Shown here in pieces: positions 18,693-26,943 of a stretch of DNA of 64,000 nt; within the stretch, counting starts at the first letter, position 1, and each line of letters starts with the position of its first letter. The notes below the pieces were generated by a model. That model was not told where the DNA came from. It saw nothing but the letters and a program-made list of their open reading frames with translations, and searched no databases. The position numbers and the translations under genes were made by a program. Origin of the DNA: an uncultured Ilumatobacter sp. (GTDB lineage Bacteria; Actinomycetota; Acidimicrobiia; Acidimicrobiales; Ilumatobacteraceae); NCBI GenBank assembly GCA_905480335.1, contig CAJQPY010000031.1, forward strand, positions 1-64,000, written 5' to 3'.

Positions 18693-21368
18693 GTGGGTAC
18701 CCACCTCCTCGTCGACGGGAACTCGCTCACCTATCGGGCGTTCTTCGCGTTGCCCACCGACATGGCCACCGCGAGCGGTCAGGTCACCAACGCAGTCTTC
18801 GGCTTCACGTCAATGCTCGCCTACGTCCTAAACGAGCAGGAGCCTGAGGGCATTCTCGTGGCATTCGACCGTCCGGAACCTACGTTCCGTCATGTGGCCG
18901 AACCTGAATACAAGGCACAGCGTGAGGCCGCACCCGACATATTGCGCCAACAGATGGGCCTCGTCCGCGAAGTGCTCGAAGCAGTTGGGATCCAGACCAT
19001 CGATCAGGCGGGATGGGAAGCCGACGACCTCATCGCCACCGCCGCCGACGAACTGGTGACGCGCGGGAAGAACGTCGTCATCGTCACCGGTGATCGCGAC
19101 AGCTACCAGCTCGTCAACGACGAACACGATGTGAAGGTGATGTACAACAAGCGTGGCGTCAGCGACTACGCGCTTTACGACGAAGCAGGCATCGCAGAGA
19201 AGACCGGGGTGTCCCCCGATCTTTACGTTCAGTACGCCGCGCTCCGCGGAGACAACTCCGACAATTTGCCCGGAGTCCCTGGCGTGGGTGAGAAGACCGC
19301 CGCCAAGCTGATCAACAAGTACGGCGGGCTCGACGGGATCTTCGCCAACGTCGACGAGCAGACGCCGAAGCTGAAGTCGAACCTGATCGAGAACGAGGAA
19401 CGGGCGCGTAAGAACCTCGATCTGATGCTCCTCCGCCACGATGCGCCGGTCGAGTCCGTCGACTTCGACGATCTCGTGCCGAAACCGAACGGCGACGAGA
19501 TGAAGCGGCTGTTCAGCTTTCTCGAGTTCCGCGCCTTGTCGGGTCGGATCACCGCAGCGATCAACGGGATGGGCGCGGCGGTCGACCTCGGGCCACAGGA
19601 CGATGAGCAGGAGCTCGTCGCCGAGGTGACCGAAGTCGAGAACTCCACCGAGGCAGCTGCCGCGATCTCTGCAGTCGAGGCCCTCGACATCGCAGCGACC
19701 TGGATCGGGGAGCCGGGCCGATCGGCGCTCTCCGGGCTCGCAATCGTCTCCGAACCCGAGTCCGCCGAGGTGACCTGGATCCCGGGCCATCTGCTCGACG
19801 ATGTCGACGTTCACGCGGCGCTCGCCGCCCACTCCGATGTACGCGGTCACCGAATCAAGCCGCTGATGCGGTCGCTGCTCGACGTCGGGGTCTCCCTCGA
19901 TGGGATTGCCCTCGACACTGCGATTGCTGCATATCTCATCGACCCGGCTGAGGTGAGTTACGACCTGCCCGACCTGATCGAGAAGTACACGGAATTCGCT
20001 CGTCCGTCGGACGACGCGGCGGGTTCGGGACGGCTCGACCTTGACGGCACATCGATGTCCGACGCCGAACTCGCAGGTCGGGACGCACTCGCAGTCCATT
20101 ACCTCGTCGAGCCGATACGCGCGAGTTTGCAGGCGCAGGGTATGGCCGAGCTGTACGAGACCATCGAGAACCCGTTGGTGATGGTGCTGGCCAAGATGGA
20201 ACACGTCGGTGTCGCCGTCGACATCGAGGAACTCGAGAACCTGAACCGGAGGCTCGCCGAAGAGGTCGAGTCCCTCGTCGGCGAGCTTCGATCAGTCGCC
20301 GGGATGCCCGACCTCAATCTCAACTCACCCAAGCAGCTGCGCGAGTTGCTGTACGAACAGAAGGGCTTGACGCCGATCAAAAAGACGAAGACCGGCCCCT
20401 CGACCGACGCCGCAACGCTCGAGAAACTTGAGCACGAGTGGCCTGAGTTCCTCGCCCCGCTGCGCCGCCACCGAGAGGTCGACAAGCTGCGCGGTACGTA
20501 CGGCAAGGGACTGTTGGCCGAAGTCGCTTCTGACGGTCGGATCCACGCAACGTTCAACCAGACAGTGGCACGGACCGGTCGGCTGTCGTCGGACCAGCCG
20601 AACCTTCACAACATCCCGGTGCGCTCGGAGGAAGGTCGCCTCTTCCGGAGGGCATTCGTCTCGAGCCCAGGGACCGAGCTGCTGGTTGCCGATTACAACC
20701 AGATCGAGCTGCGCTGTATCGCTCACCTCGCCCAGGACCCCGGACTCCTCGAAGCATTCAATAGTGGGCAGGACATCCACAATGCAACAGCATCGCGGGT
20801 GTTCTCCGTTGAGCCGGGCGCCGTTACAATCGACCAGCGGTCGAAAGCCAAGATGGTGTCATACGGCCTCGCCTATGGGATGGAGGCGTACGGACTGGCC
20901 CAACGGCTCAACATCGCCGTCGACGACGCGGCGTTAATTCTCGACGCGTACTTTGTGGCGTTCCCGAACGTGAAGGACTACATGGACCGCACCGTGGAGG
21001 AAGCACGCGAGCGCGGGTACACCGAGACATTATTTGGACGTCGTCGCCCGATTCCTGAGTTGCTGAATTCGAACTTCCGTGTCAGACAAGCAGGAGAACG
21101 ACAGGCGATGAACGCAGGAATCCAGGGACTTGCCGCCGATATTTTTAAAGTGGCCTTGGTACGGATTGACGCAGCGCTGAGTGCGTCAGACGTCGAGAGT
21201 CGGCTCATCCTGCAAGTTCACGACGAAGTACTTGTCGAGGTGCCCCCATCCGAACGGGCTGAGATCGGCGACCTGGTCATCAAAATTATGCGAGGAGCGG
21301 CCGAACTCGACGTGCCGCTTGAAGTAAACGTGTCCTGGGGCGACACGTGGGCTGCGGCCAAAGGCTAG
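18693..21368 (+). CDS. polA: DNA polymerase I
   Basis: Gap-filling and Okazaki-fragment-processing polymerase, 891 residues, acting after UvrABC repair. The 5'-3' exonuclease domain (about 1-310) has DGNSLTYRAFFA, VTGDRDSYQL and GVPGVGEKTA. The middle domain (315-490) lacks the acidic residues of the 3'-5' proofreading site, so proofreading is probably lost, as in related actinobacteria. The polymerase domain has motif A (Asp667, DYNQIELR), motif B (Arg716, Lys720, Tyr724) and motif C (VHDE, 842-845). The residue equivalent to E. coli Phe762 is Tyr724. Start is GTG with GGAG upstream. Confidence 0.97.
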   Translation: MGTHLLVDGNSLTYRAFFALPTDMATASGQVTNAVFGFTSMLAYVLNEQEPEGILVAFDRPEPTFRHVAEPEYKAQREAAPDILRQQMGLVREVLEAVGIQTIDQAGWEADDLIATAADELVTRGKNVVIVTGDRDSYQLVNDEHDVKVMYNKRGVSDYALYDEAGIAEKTGVSPDLYVQYAALRGDNSDNLPGVPGVGEKTAAKLINKYGGLDGIFANVDEQTPKLKSNLIENEERARKNLDLMLLRHDAPVESVDFDDLVPKPNGDEMKRLFSFLEFRALSGRITAAINGMGAAVDLGPQDDEQELVAEVTEVENSTEAAAAISAVEALDIAATWIGEPGRSALSGLAIVSEPESAEVTWIPGHLLDDVDVHAALAAHSDVRGHRIKPLMRSLLDVGVSLDGIALDTAIAAYLIDPAEVSYDLPDLIEKYTEFARPSDDAAGSGRLDLDGTSMSDAELAGRDALAVHYLVEPIRASLQAQGMAELYETIENPLVMVLAKMEHVGVAVDIEELENLNRRLAEEVESLVGELRSVAGMPDLNLNSPKQLRELLYEQKGLTPIKKTKTGPSTDAATLEKLEHEWPEFLAPLRRHREVDKLRGTYGKGLLAEVASDGRIHATFNQTVARTGRLSSDQPNLHNIPVRSEEGRLFRRAFVSSPGTELLVADYNQIELRCIAHLAQDPGLLEAFNSGQDIHNATASRVFSVEPGAVTIDQRSKAKMVSYGLAYGMEAYGLAQRLNIAVDDAALILDAYFVAFPNVKDYMDRTVEEARERGYTETLFGRRRPIPELLNSNFRVRQAGERQAMNAGIQGLAADIFKVALVRIDAALSASDVESRLILQVHDEVLVEVPPSERAEIGDLVIKIMRGAAELDVPLEVNVSWGDTWAAAKG

Positions 21369-21380
21369 GAAATATAACCC

Positions 21381-22103
21381 GTGTCTGACACGCCGCTCGA
21401 CGGACACTGGTTCGAGGACCTGGCCGACCACATGGGCGAGGCGTATTTGCGGTACTCGTTCACCAAGGGCACTGCGCAGGAAGTTGACCACATTGTTCGT
21501 GCGCTGAGGCTCTCGTCGGGAGACCGAGTGCTCGACGTCGGGTGCGGACCCGGCCGGCATGCGCATGAATTGGCGCAGCGTGGAATTGCGGTGCACGGGA
21601 TCGACATCAGTGACCGCTTCGTCGAGATCGCACGTGCCGAGGCGCCGGAGGGTGCAACCTTCGAGCGCCTTGATGCCCGATCACTCCCGTTCAACAGCGA
21701 ATTTGATGCCGTGATCTGCCTGTGTCAGGGCGCATTCGGGCTGATGACTGCGAGTGGTGAGGACGATGTTGTACTCGCCGGCATTGCGCGCGCCCTCCGG
21801 CCCGGTGGACAGCTTGCGTTGAGCGCGTTCAGCTCCTACTTCGTCGTTAAGTACCACGACGAGGCGAACTTCGATGCCGACACGGGGGTGAGCCACGAGC
21901 GCACTGAGATTCGGTCCAAAGCGGGTGACCCAAAGACAGTCGACCTCTGGACTGGTTGCTACACCCCGCGGGAGCTGCGCCTCCTGCTGAGCTCTCAGAG
22001 CTTCGATGTCGGCTCCATCAGCAGCGTCGAGCCGGGTGCGTACGGTTCAGAAGCACCGTCAACCGAGTCGCCCGAATTCCTCGTCATAGCGGTCCGTCGC
22101 TGA
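21381..22103 (+). CDS. class I SAM-dependent methyltransferase
   Basis: A 240-residue methyltransferase with the SAM-binding motif I VLDVGCGPGRHAHEL, motif II HGIDIS, and the acidic segment ERLDARSLPF. The middle stretch DAVICLCQGAFGLM is typical of the Methyltransf_11/25 families that act on small molecules. It starts (GTG) 12 bp after polA and is probably co-transcribed. The substrate is unknown; nothing in the neighbourhood decides between a metabolite, lipid or RNA. Confidence 0.85.
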   Translation: MSDTPLDGHWFEDLADHMGEAYLRYSFTKGTAQEVDHIVRALRLSSGDRVLDVGCGPGRHAHELAQRGIAVHGIDISDRFVEIARAEAPEGATFERLDARSLPFNSEFDAVICLCQGAFGLMTASGEDDVVLAGIARALRPGGQLALSAFSSYFVVKYHDEANFDADTGVSHERTEIRSKAGDPKTVDLWTGCYTPRELRLLLSSQSFDVGSISSVEPGAYGSEAPSTESPEFLVIAVRR

Positions 22104-22133
22104 CGGCCCGAGTGCCTGTACGGTCGGACATCC

Positions 22134-22457
22134 ATGGCAAATCAGAAGCTCACCCCGCTCCAAGAAGTCGAAGCACAACGTCGTGCCGCTGCGGAGGCGA
22201 AGGCGAACAAGGTGCCGCGTGCGTTCACTGACGAACAGAAAGCCACTCGCAAGGAGCGGGTGGTCAAGGCGAAAGATGCACTCACGCGTTCGGTCGGGAT
22301 GAAGGGCGACCACGTCGCCGGAGCCCGCAAGGCACTAATGAAGTACCTCCAGAACCTGAATGAGCCGAACCAGCCCGACGACGCACGGTTCGAGATGTTG
22401 ATTGAGGCGCCGTTTAAGGCCCCACCGAAGAAGCGGGACAACAGTCGAGGTTTCTGA
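22134..22457 (+). CDS. hypothetical basic protein
   Basis: A 107-residue, Lys/Arg/Ala-rich protein without membrane segment or signal. The N-terminal half looks like a continuous charged helix (LQEVEAQRRAAAEAKANKV) and the C-terminus ends in APPKKRDNSRGF. It lies 30 bp after the methyltransferase. Composition suggests nucleic-acid or ribosome contact, but I recognise no family. Confidence 0.6.
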   Translation: MANQKLTPLQEVEAQRRAAAEAKANKVPRAFTDEQKATRKERVVKAKDALTRSVGMKGDHVAGARKALMKYLQNLNEPNQPDDARFEMLIEAPFKAPPKKRDNSRGF

Positions 22458-22627
22458 GCGACGCGACGAAGGCGAACCGTTGTCGGGTGCTCCGGACCAT
22501 CCGCTTCCCGCCCGAGTGTGGCTGAGGCCCGCCGCTGTTACCATCCCATGTTGCGTTCTCGCCTGAGCACGCACGTCCGCTGTGCGGGCGTTCACCGATT
22601 TCGCATCCGTTCCGAAAGCCGATTCTC

Positions 22628-23992
22628 TTGTCCGACACCTCTACCTCCTCCTCCTCAATCGCTTCCGAATTCGGGACGTTCGATGAAGAGGGTAATTACA
22701 CGCCCCGCGAGGTCATCTCTGATGACCTCGGCATGTCTTTCGAAGAGGCCATCGCCGGCACGATGGTCGAAGTCGAAGACGGCCAGATGGTCAATGGCAC
22801 CGTCGTCAAGATCGACAAGGACGAAGTTCTCCTTGATATCGGTTACAAAAGCGAAGGCGTTATCCCGAGTCGTGAGCTCAGCATCCGCAATGACGTCGAT
22901 CCCGGCGAAGTGGTCGGCATCGGTGAAGTAATCGAAGCGCTGGTCCTCACGAAGGAGGACAAAGAAGGTCGCCTCGTTCTCTCCAAGAAGCGGGCGCAGT
23001 ACGAGCGGGCGTGGGGCGACATCGAGGCCAAGAAGGAAGCCGACGAGGTCGTCTCGGGCCCGGTCATCGAAGTCGTCAAGGGTGGCTTGATCGTCGATAT
23101 CGGCCTGCGTGGCTTCCTGCCCGCGTCACTTGTGGAACTCCGTCGTGTTCGTGACTTGGCTCCGTACATCGGGACCCAGGTTCACGCCAAGATCATTGAA
23201 CTCGATAAGAACCGTAACAATGTGGTTCTGTCCCGTCGCGCCTACCTGGAAGAAAACCAGAAGGAAACTCGCGACCAGTTCCTCAACAATCTCAAGGTTG
23301 GCGAAGTCCGCGAGGGTACGGTATCGAGCGTCGTATCGTTCGGCGCCTTTGTCGATCTCGGTGGAATGGACGGACTCATCCACGTCAGCGAGTTGTCGTG
23401 GAAGCATGTCGATCATCCAGGTTCGGTTGTTACCGTCGGTGACCCGGTCAAGGTCCAGGTGCTTGATGTCGATTTCAGCCGGGAGCGCATTAGCCTCTCC
23501 TTAAAGGCCACTCAGCAGGACCCGTGGCAGGAGTTCGCCGAGGGACATCAAGTCGGCCAGCTCGTCTACGGCCGGGTTACCAAGCTCGTTCAGTTCGGTG
23601 CATTCGTCCAGGTCGGCGATGGCATCGAGGGTCTTGTGCATATCTCGGAGATGTCAGCGCATCACGTCGACAGTCCTGAGCAGGTCGTCACGCCGGGCGA
23701 AGAGCTGTGGGTCAAGATCATTGATCTTGACCTCGCCCGCCGCCGCATCTCGCTGTCGATCAAGCAGGCTGCTGAAGGTGGCGAGCTCGCTGCCGAGTAC
23801 CGTGAGCACTTCGACATCGACGAAGCTGGCAACTACGTGCAGGGTGAAGCATCGGCGGAAGCCGAGGCTGCCTGGAGCGAGTACTACGGCGATGACGCAG
23901 CAGCGAGCGAAGGCCCGGCTGAGGTCGTCGCTGCGCCGGCCGCCGACAACGCTGTCGCCGATGTAGCCGAGGAGCCAGCTGCATCCGAATGA
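22628..23992 (+). CDS. rpsA: 30S ribosomal protein S1
   Basis: Binds mRNA on the 30S subunit. The 454-residue protein has four S1 (OB-fold) repeats at about 52-120, 138-204, 222-290 and 307-376; repeats 3 and 4 carry FGAFVDLGGMDGLIHVSE and FGAFVQVGDGIEGLVHISE. The acidic Ala/Glu C-terminal tail is typical of actinobacteria. The start appears to be a TTG at 22628; no Shine-Dalgarno is visible, fitting S1 autoregulation through an unusual leader, but the exact start is uncertain. Its place after polA and before coaE is conserved in Actinobacteria. Confidence 0.95.
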   Translation: MSDTSTSSSSIASEFGTFDEEGNYTPREVISDDLGMSFEEAIAGTMVEVEDGQMVNGTVVKIDKDEVLLDIGYKSEGVIPSRELSIRNDVDPGEVVGIGEVIEALVLTKEDKEGRLVLSKKRAQYERAWGDIEAKKEADEVVSGPVIEVVKGGLIVDIGLRGFLPASLVELRRVRDLAPYIGTQVHAKIIELDKNRNNVVLSRRAYLEENQKETRDQFLNNLKVGEVREGTVSSVVSFGAFVDLGGMDGLIHVSELSWKHVDHPGSVVTVGDPVKVQVLDVDFSRERISLSLKATQQDPWQEFAEGHQVGQLVYGRVTKLVQFGAFVQVGDGIEGLVHISEMSAHHVDSPEQVVTPGEELWVKIIDLDLARRRISLSIKQAAEGGELAAEYREHFDIDEAGNYVQGEASAEAEAAWSEYYGDDAAASEGPAEVVAAPAADNAVADVAEEPAASE

Positions 23993-24042
23993 CACCCGTT
24001 CATTCGGTACCTGACACCGACTGATTGTTTGACGAATTGGAT

Positions 24043-24076
24043 ACTGCCCGGCTCTGAGGAGTCGGGCAGTATTACG
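24043..24076 (+). terminator. terminator between rpsA and coaE
   Basis: ACTGCCCGGCTC (24043-24054) pairs with GAGTCGGGCAGT (24059-24070), 12 bp with one G-U, loop TGAG. The downstream T-tract is weak, so read-through into coaE (start 24080) is likely partial. Confidence 0.65.
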
Positions 24077-24079
24077 TTC

Positions 24080-24697
24080 GTGATCGTCGTGGGATTGACC
24101 GGAGGAATCGGAGCGGGGAAGTCGACAGTGTCGACGATGCTCGCCGAGCGGAGTGCGGTAATCGTCGACGCCGATCAGATTGCGCGCGATCTGCAGGCGC
24201 CTGGGGCGCCGTTACTTGATGCAATGGCCGATCGGTTCGGCGTCCGGGTCATAGATGAGCACGGTGCGCTTGATCGTGCAGCTGTGGCCGCGATCGTGTT
24301 CAGTGATGAGCAGGCGCTTGAGGATCTCAACGGCATCGTGCACCCCGCGATGCAGGCCGAGATCCAGTCCCAGATCAACGTCCACGCTGGCACCGACCGC
24401 ATTGTCGTCCTTGACTTTCCTCTGCTCGGTGAGAACCCGCGCAAAGGGCTGGCGGCCACGATCGTGGTCGACGTCCCGTACGAGGTTTCGGTCGAACGTG
24501 CTGTAGCTCGCGGGATGGACGAAACGGATGTACGAAATCGGATCAAAAGTCAGATCACGCGAGAGAAGCGGCTGGAGGCGGCGACGCACGTCATCGATAA
24601 CAGCGGTGATCTGGCGTCGCTTAAGGCGCAGGTGGACGCTACCTGGGCAGAGATCAGCGAGATCGCCGGCGACGCGCCGGCAGGGGATTTAGCGTGA
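24080..24697 (+). CDS. coaE: dephospho-CoA kinase
   Basis: Last step of coenzyme A synthesis, phosphorylating the 3'-OH of dephospho-CoA. The 205-residue protein has the P-loop GLTGGIGAGKST at its N-terminus, VDADQIARDLQ, and VVDVPYEVSVERAVAR near the lid. It lacks the extra C-terminal domain seen in some actinobacterial enzymes. The start is a GTG at 24080, directly after the rpsA terminator; upstream codons would run through the hairpin. Its 3' end overlaps the convergent next gene by 44 bp. Confidence 0.94.
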   Translation: MIVVGLTGGIGAGKSTVSTMLAERSAVIVDADQIARDLQAPGAPLLDAMADRFGVRVIDEHGALDRAAVAAIVFSDEQALEDLNGIVHPAMQAEIQSQINVHAGTDRIVVLDFPLLGENPRKGLAATIVVDVPYEVSVERAVARGMDETDVRNRIKSQITREKRLEAATHVIDNSGDLASLKAQVDATWAEISEIAGDAPAGDLA

Positions 24698-25250
24698 TGT
24701 CGACCACTGGAACGTCCGGTGCCGGCGTGCGGCGGTACCACTCGGCGTGGCGCGCACCCAGATCAGCGAATGCCGCGTCGACAATTTCCCAGTAGGTGCG
24801 GCGAATCCCAGCGGTGCCTTTGTCCCGATGGTGTTCGTACCGGGCGATTGCAGCCGGTTGCGGGAGGTACACCGCAACCGAATCAGCGAGTTCGACGCAT
24901 GCGCTTTGGTCGTCCAACGTAACGCGGTCGGTGATGTCGACGCGCTCGTAGGCGCGTTCGCGCCAGTCGAGGTCGGCGAGTTCGTCGTCGTTGACCGCAA
25001 ACACCACGCCGTTGATCGAGTCGCCGGGGGCTGCCACAATGCCGAGTGACACCACAAGTCCACCGGTCGTCCGCCTCCCGGCCTCATCGACCCAGTCCCC
25101 GCGAAGGACCTCGGATCCGTAGTTCCACGCCCGTCGGTAGTCAGCGAGTTCAGCGATGTGCATTCCGCTGCCGATTGAGAGCGTTCGACCGATGGTGGAA
25201 GCGAGTGACGTAGGTGACACGAGTGATCCGTAACCGAAGATCCACGTCAT
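24654..25250 (-). CDS. gamma-glutamylcyclotransferase-like protein
   Basis: A 198-residue protein with the nucleotide-like loop WIFGYGSLVSP at its N-terminus, the hallmark of the gamma-glutamylcyclotransferase/ChaC fold, and an acidic segment LDWRERAYERVDI that could supply the catalytic Glu. Such enzymes release 5-oxoproline from gamma-glutamyl peptides. Both an ATG at 25250 and a GTG at 25265 are possible. It overlaps coaE tail-to-tail. The substrate is not certain in a lineage that may use mycothiol instead of glutathione. Confidence 0.75.
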   Translation of the reverse strand: MTWIFGYGSLVSPTSLASTIGRTLSIGSGMHIAELADYRRAWNYGSEVLRGDWVDEAGRRTTGGLVVSLGIVAAPGDSINGVVFAVNDDELADLDWRERAYERVDITDRVTLDDQSACVELADSVAVYLPQPAAIARYEHHRDKGTAGIRRTYWEIVDAAFADLGARHAEWYRRTPAPDVPVVDITLNPLPARRRRSR

Positions 25251-25265
25251 GTTCGTCGAATTCAC

Positions 25266-26322
25266 GCCAGATCCATGTTAGTCAGGAGTCCAGCTGTGAC
25301 GGCGATGGCGCGTTCGTCGACCTGAAACAGCTCGGCATGGTCATCGGCTATTGGGAGTTTCGCTTGCGAATTGGTCGATCGGGTTAGCCACCACGTTCCG
25401 CAGGATACTGCAGCCTGCGATGACCGCTCGTTGACTCGGTTCTACACCCGTGTTCACTGTTTGCAGTTACGTTATTGAGTGAGCCGTCGGATCCAAGCCG
25501 CTCGGTGGGCGGTCGGCGTCGCGTCGCATATCCGTGGCTTGACGGTGCCGAAGCCGAAATGCGGTCCGAGTATCTCAGCAGACCTCAAGGACAAGGTTCA
25601 TGCAGCCCGCAGCAGTTGGAGCGTTCCTGCCGTCCTCGAAGTCAGCCAACTCCCCATTTGTGGGGCAGGTCCCGCCGTCATACTCGATTTGAATTTAGGC
25701 GACCATGTCGACAACAGCCCGAGTTCTCTTCGCATGACGGGCTCAACGTCGAACGCGCTACGAAAACCGGCAGGTGGCGCTACAGCTCCTTGATCACCAA
25801 GGTCTCGTCCTGCCCCGTCGGGCGCACCTAAGTGAGTGTTCGTGCCGCAGAGGAGGAGCCGTTGCGCAGCAACTGCACTGTCTCAACGAGTTCGTGATGC
25901 CACAAATTGATGTTTGATGAAGGGGTGTTCAGCGATTGGGAAGGGATGCGTTGCGCTGCCTATCAGCGACGCGTAGCACAGCTTTAGAGAGCTGTGGAGC
26001 TAGGTAATGGTGGCTTGTAGGTCATCGCGGAGTTACCTAGGCGTGACAGGGGGACAGGCGAAGATTTCAACGGCGCTTTCACCAGTCAGACGTATCGCAC
26101 TTCGAATACTCGCCGCAGACAAGCCCGCTCCGAATCCGTCAAGGAGTTCATTGCCAGTCACCACCAACCACCGATCACTGCGGGACCGTAAGGGGCATCC
26201 ATTCCGACCCGACCGTCGGCTGTGCATTTTGGGCTAAGTCGCCGCTGTTGGCGGCGCGCCTCCCAGTATCGACGTTGCCGTACGACAGACAGGCAAGGCG
26301 GTTTTTCAGGATGAGTGGAGCA
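25266..26322. other. gene-poor stretch of about 1 kb
   Basis: No open frame here has convincing protein character. Short frames at 25475-25831 (+) and 26033-26227 (-) are unrecognised. Small structures are present: a hairpin CACAGCT/AGCTGTG near 25978-25995, and CTAGGTAA with TTACCTAG around 26000-26041. The base composition is less GC-rich than flanking genes. It may be decayed coding DNA. Confidence 0.5.
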
Positions 26323-26793
26323 TCAGCGGAAGTGGTCGAGATCGGTGGCGATCTCTTCAGGGGTGGTCTGCGGCGAATACCGCTTGACGGCGTTGCCACC
26401 GGCGTCGACGAGGAACTTCTCGAAGTTCCAGACGATGTCTGCGCTGTCGCCCTCGCCGGGCTGAGCACTCTTGAGGAATGAGTACAGCGGCGCCTCGTTG
26501 TCGCCATTGACATCAATCTTTGAGAACATCGGGAACTCGACCTCGAACTTCGACGTCGCGAACTCGAGAATCTCTGCGTCGGAGCCAGGCTCCTGGGCGC
26601 CGAACTGGTTGCAGGGAATACCAAGCACAACCAGGTCATCGTTATCGTTGTAGAGCGTACACAGACCTGCGTACTGGGGCGTGAGGCCTCAATTACTAGC
26701 GACGTTGACGACGAGGGCGAGCTTGCCCTTGTAGTCGTCGAACGCCACTTGTTCACCGGTGATAGACGTCATCGTGATGTCATGGAATTTCAC
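26323..26793 (-). CDS. selenocysteine-containing glutathione peroxidase (in-frame TGA)
   Basis: Reduces peroxides with a thiol donor. Read straight through a TGA at 26691-26689, the frame gives a complete 156-residue peroxidase. The TGA is codon 35 in VASN-U-GLTPQYAGL, exactly where the family has its catalytic Cys or Sec. The rest of the tetrad is intact: Gln67 (NQFGAQE), Trp122 and Asn123 (WNFEKFLV). No frameshift is present. A hairpin just after the TGA has the loop expected of a bacterial SECIS, and selD lies 30 kb away. The alternative is a nonsense mutant, but intact flanks and the exact site argue for Sec. Start GTG at 26793 or 26799. Confidence 0.88.
26657..26674 (-). promoter_or_regulatory. 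bacterial SECIS element of the peroxidase
   Basis: On the coding strand, GTACGC and GTGTAC form a 6-bp stem (one G-U) around the loop AGGTCT. The loop begins 20 nt after the TGA. The E. coli fdhF SECIS recognised by SelB has the same AGGUCU apical loop at nearly the same distance. Confidence 0.75.
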
Positions 26794-26943
26794 AATCACG
26801 GACCGTACCCCCTTGGCTGGGCGAACAGTCGCACGGGGGCGCTTTTGACTGGATATAATCTGCTCATCGCATGTCTGAAGACCACCAACCTTTGATGAAC
26901 CGTTGGCTCCGAGCGGTACATCATCCTCCCAGTTGCTGACTTG

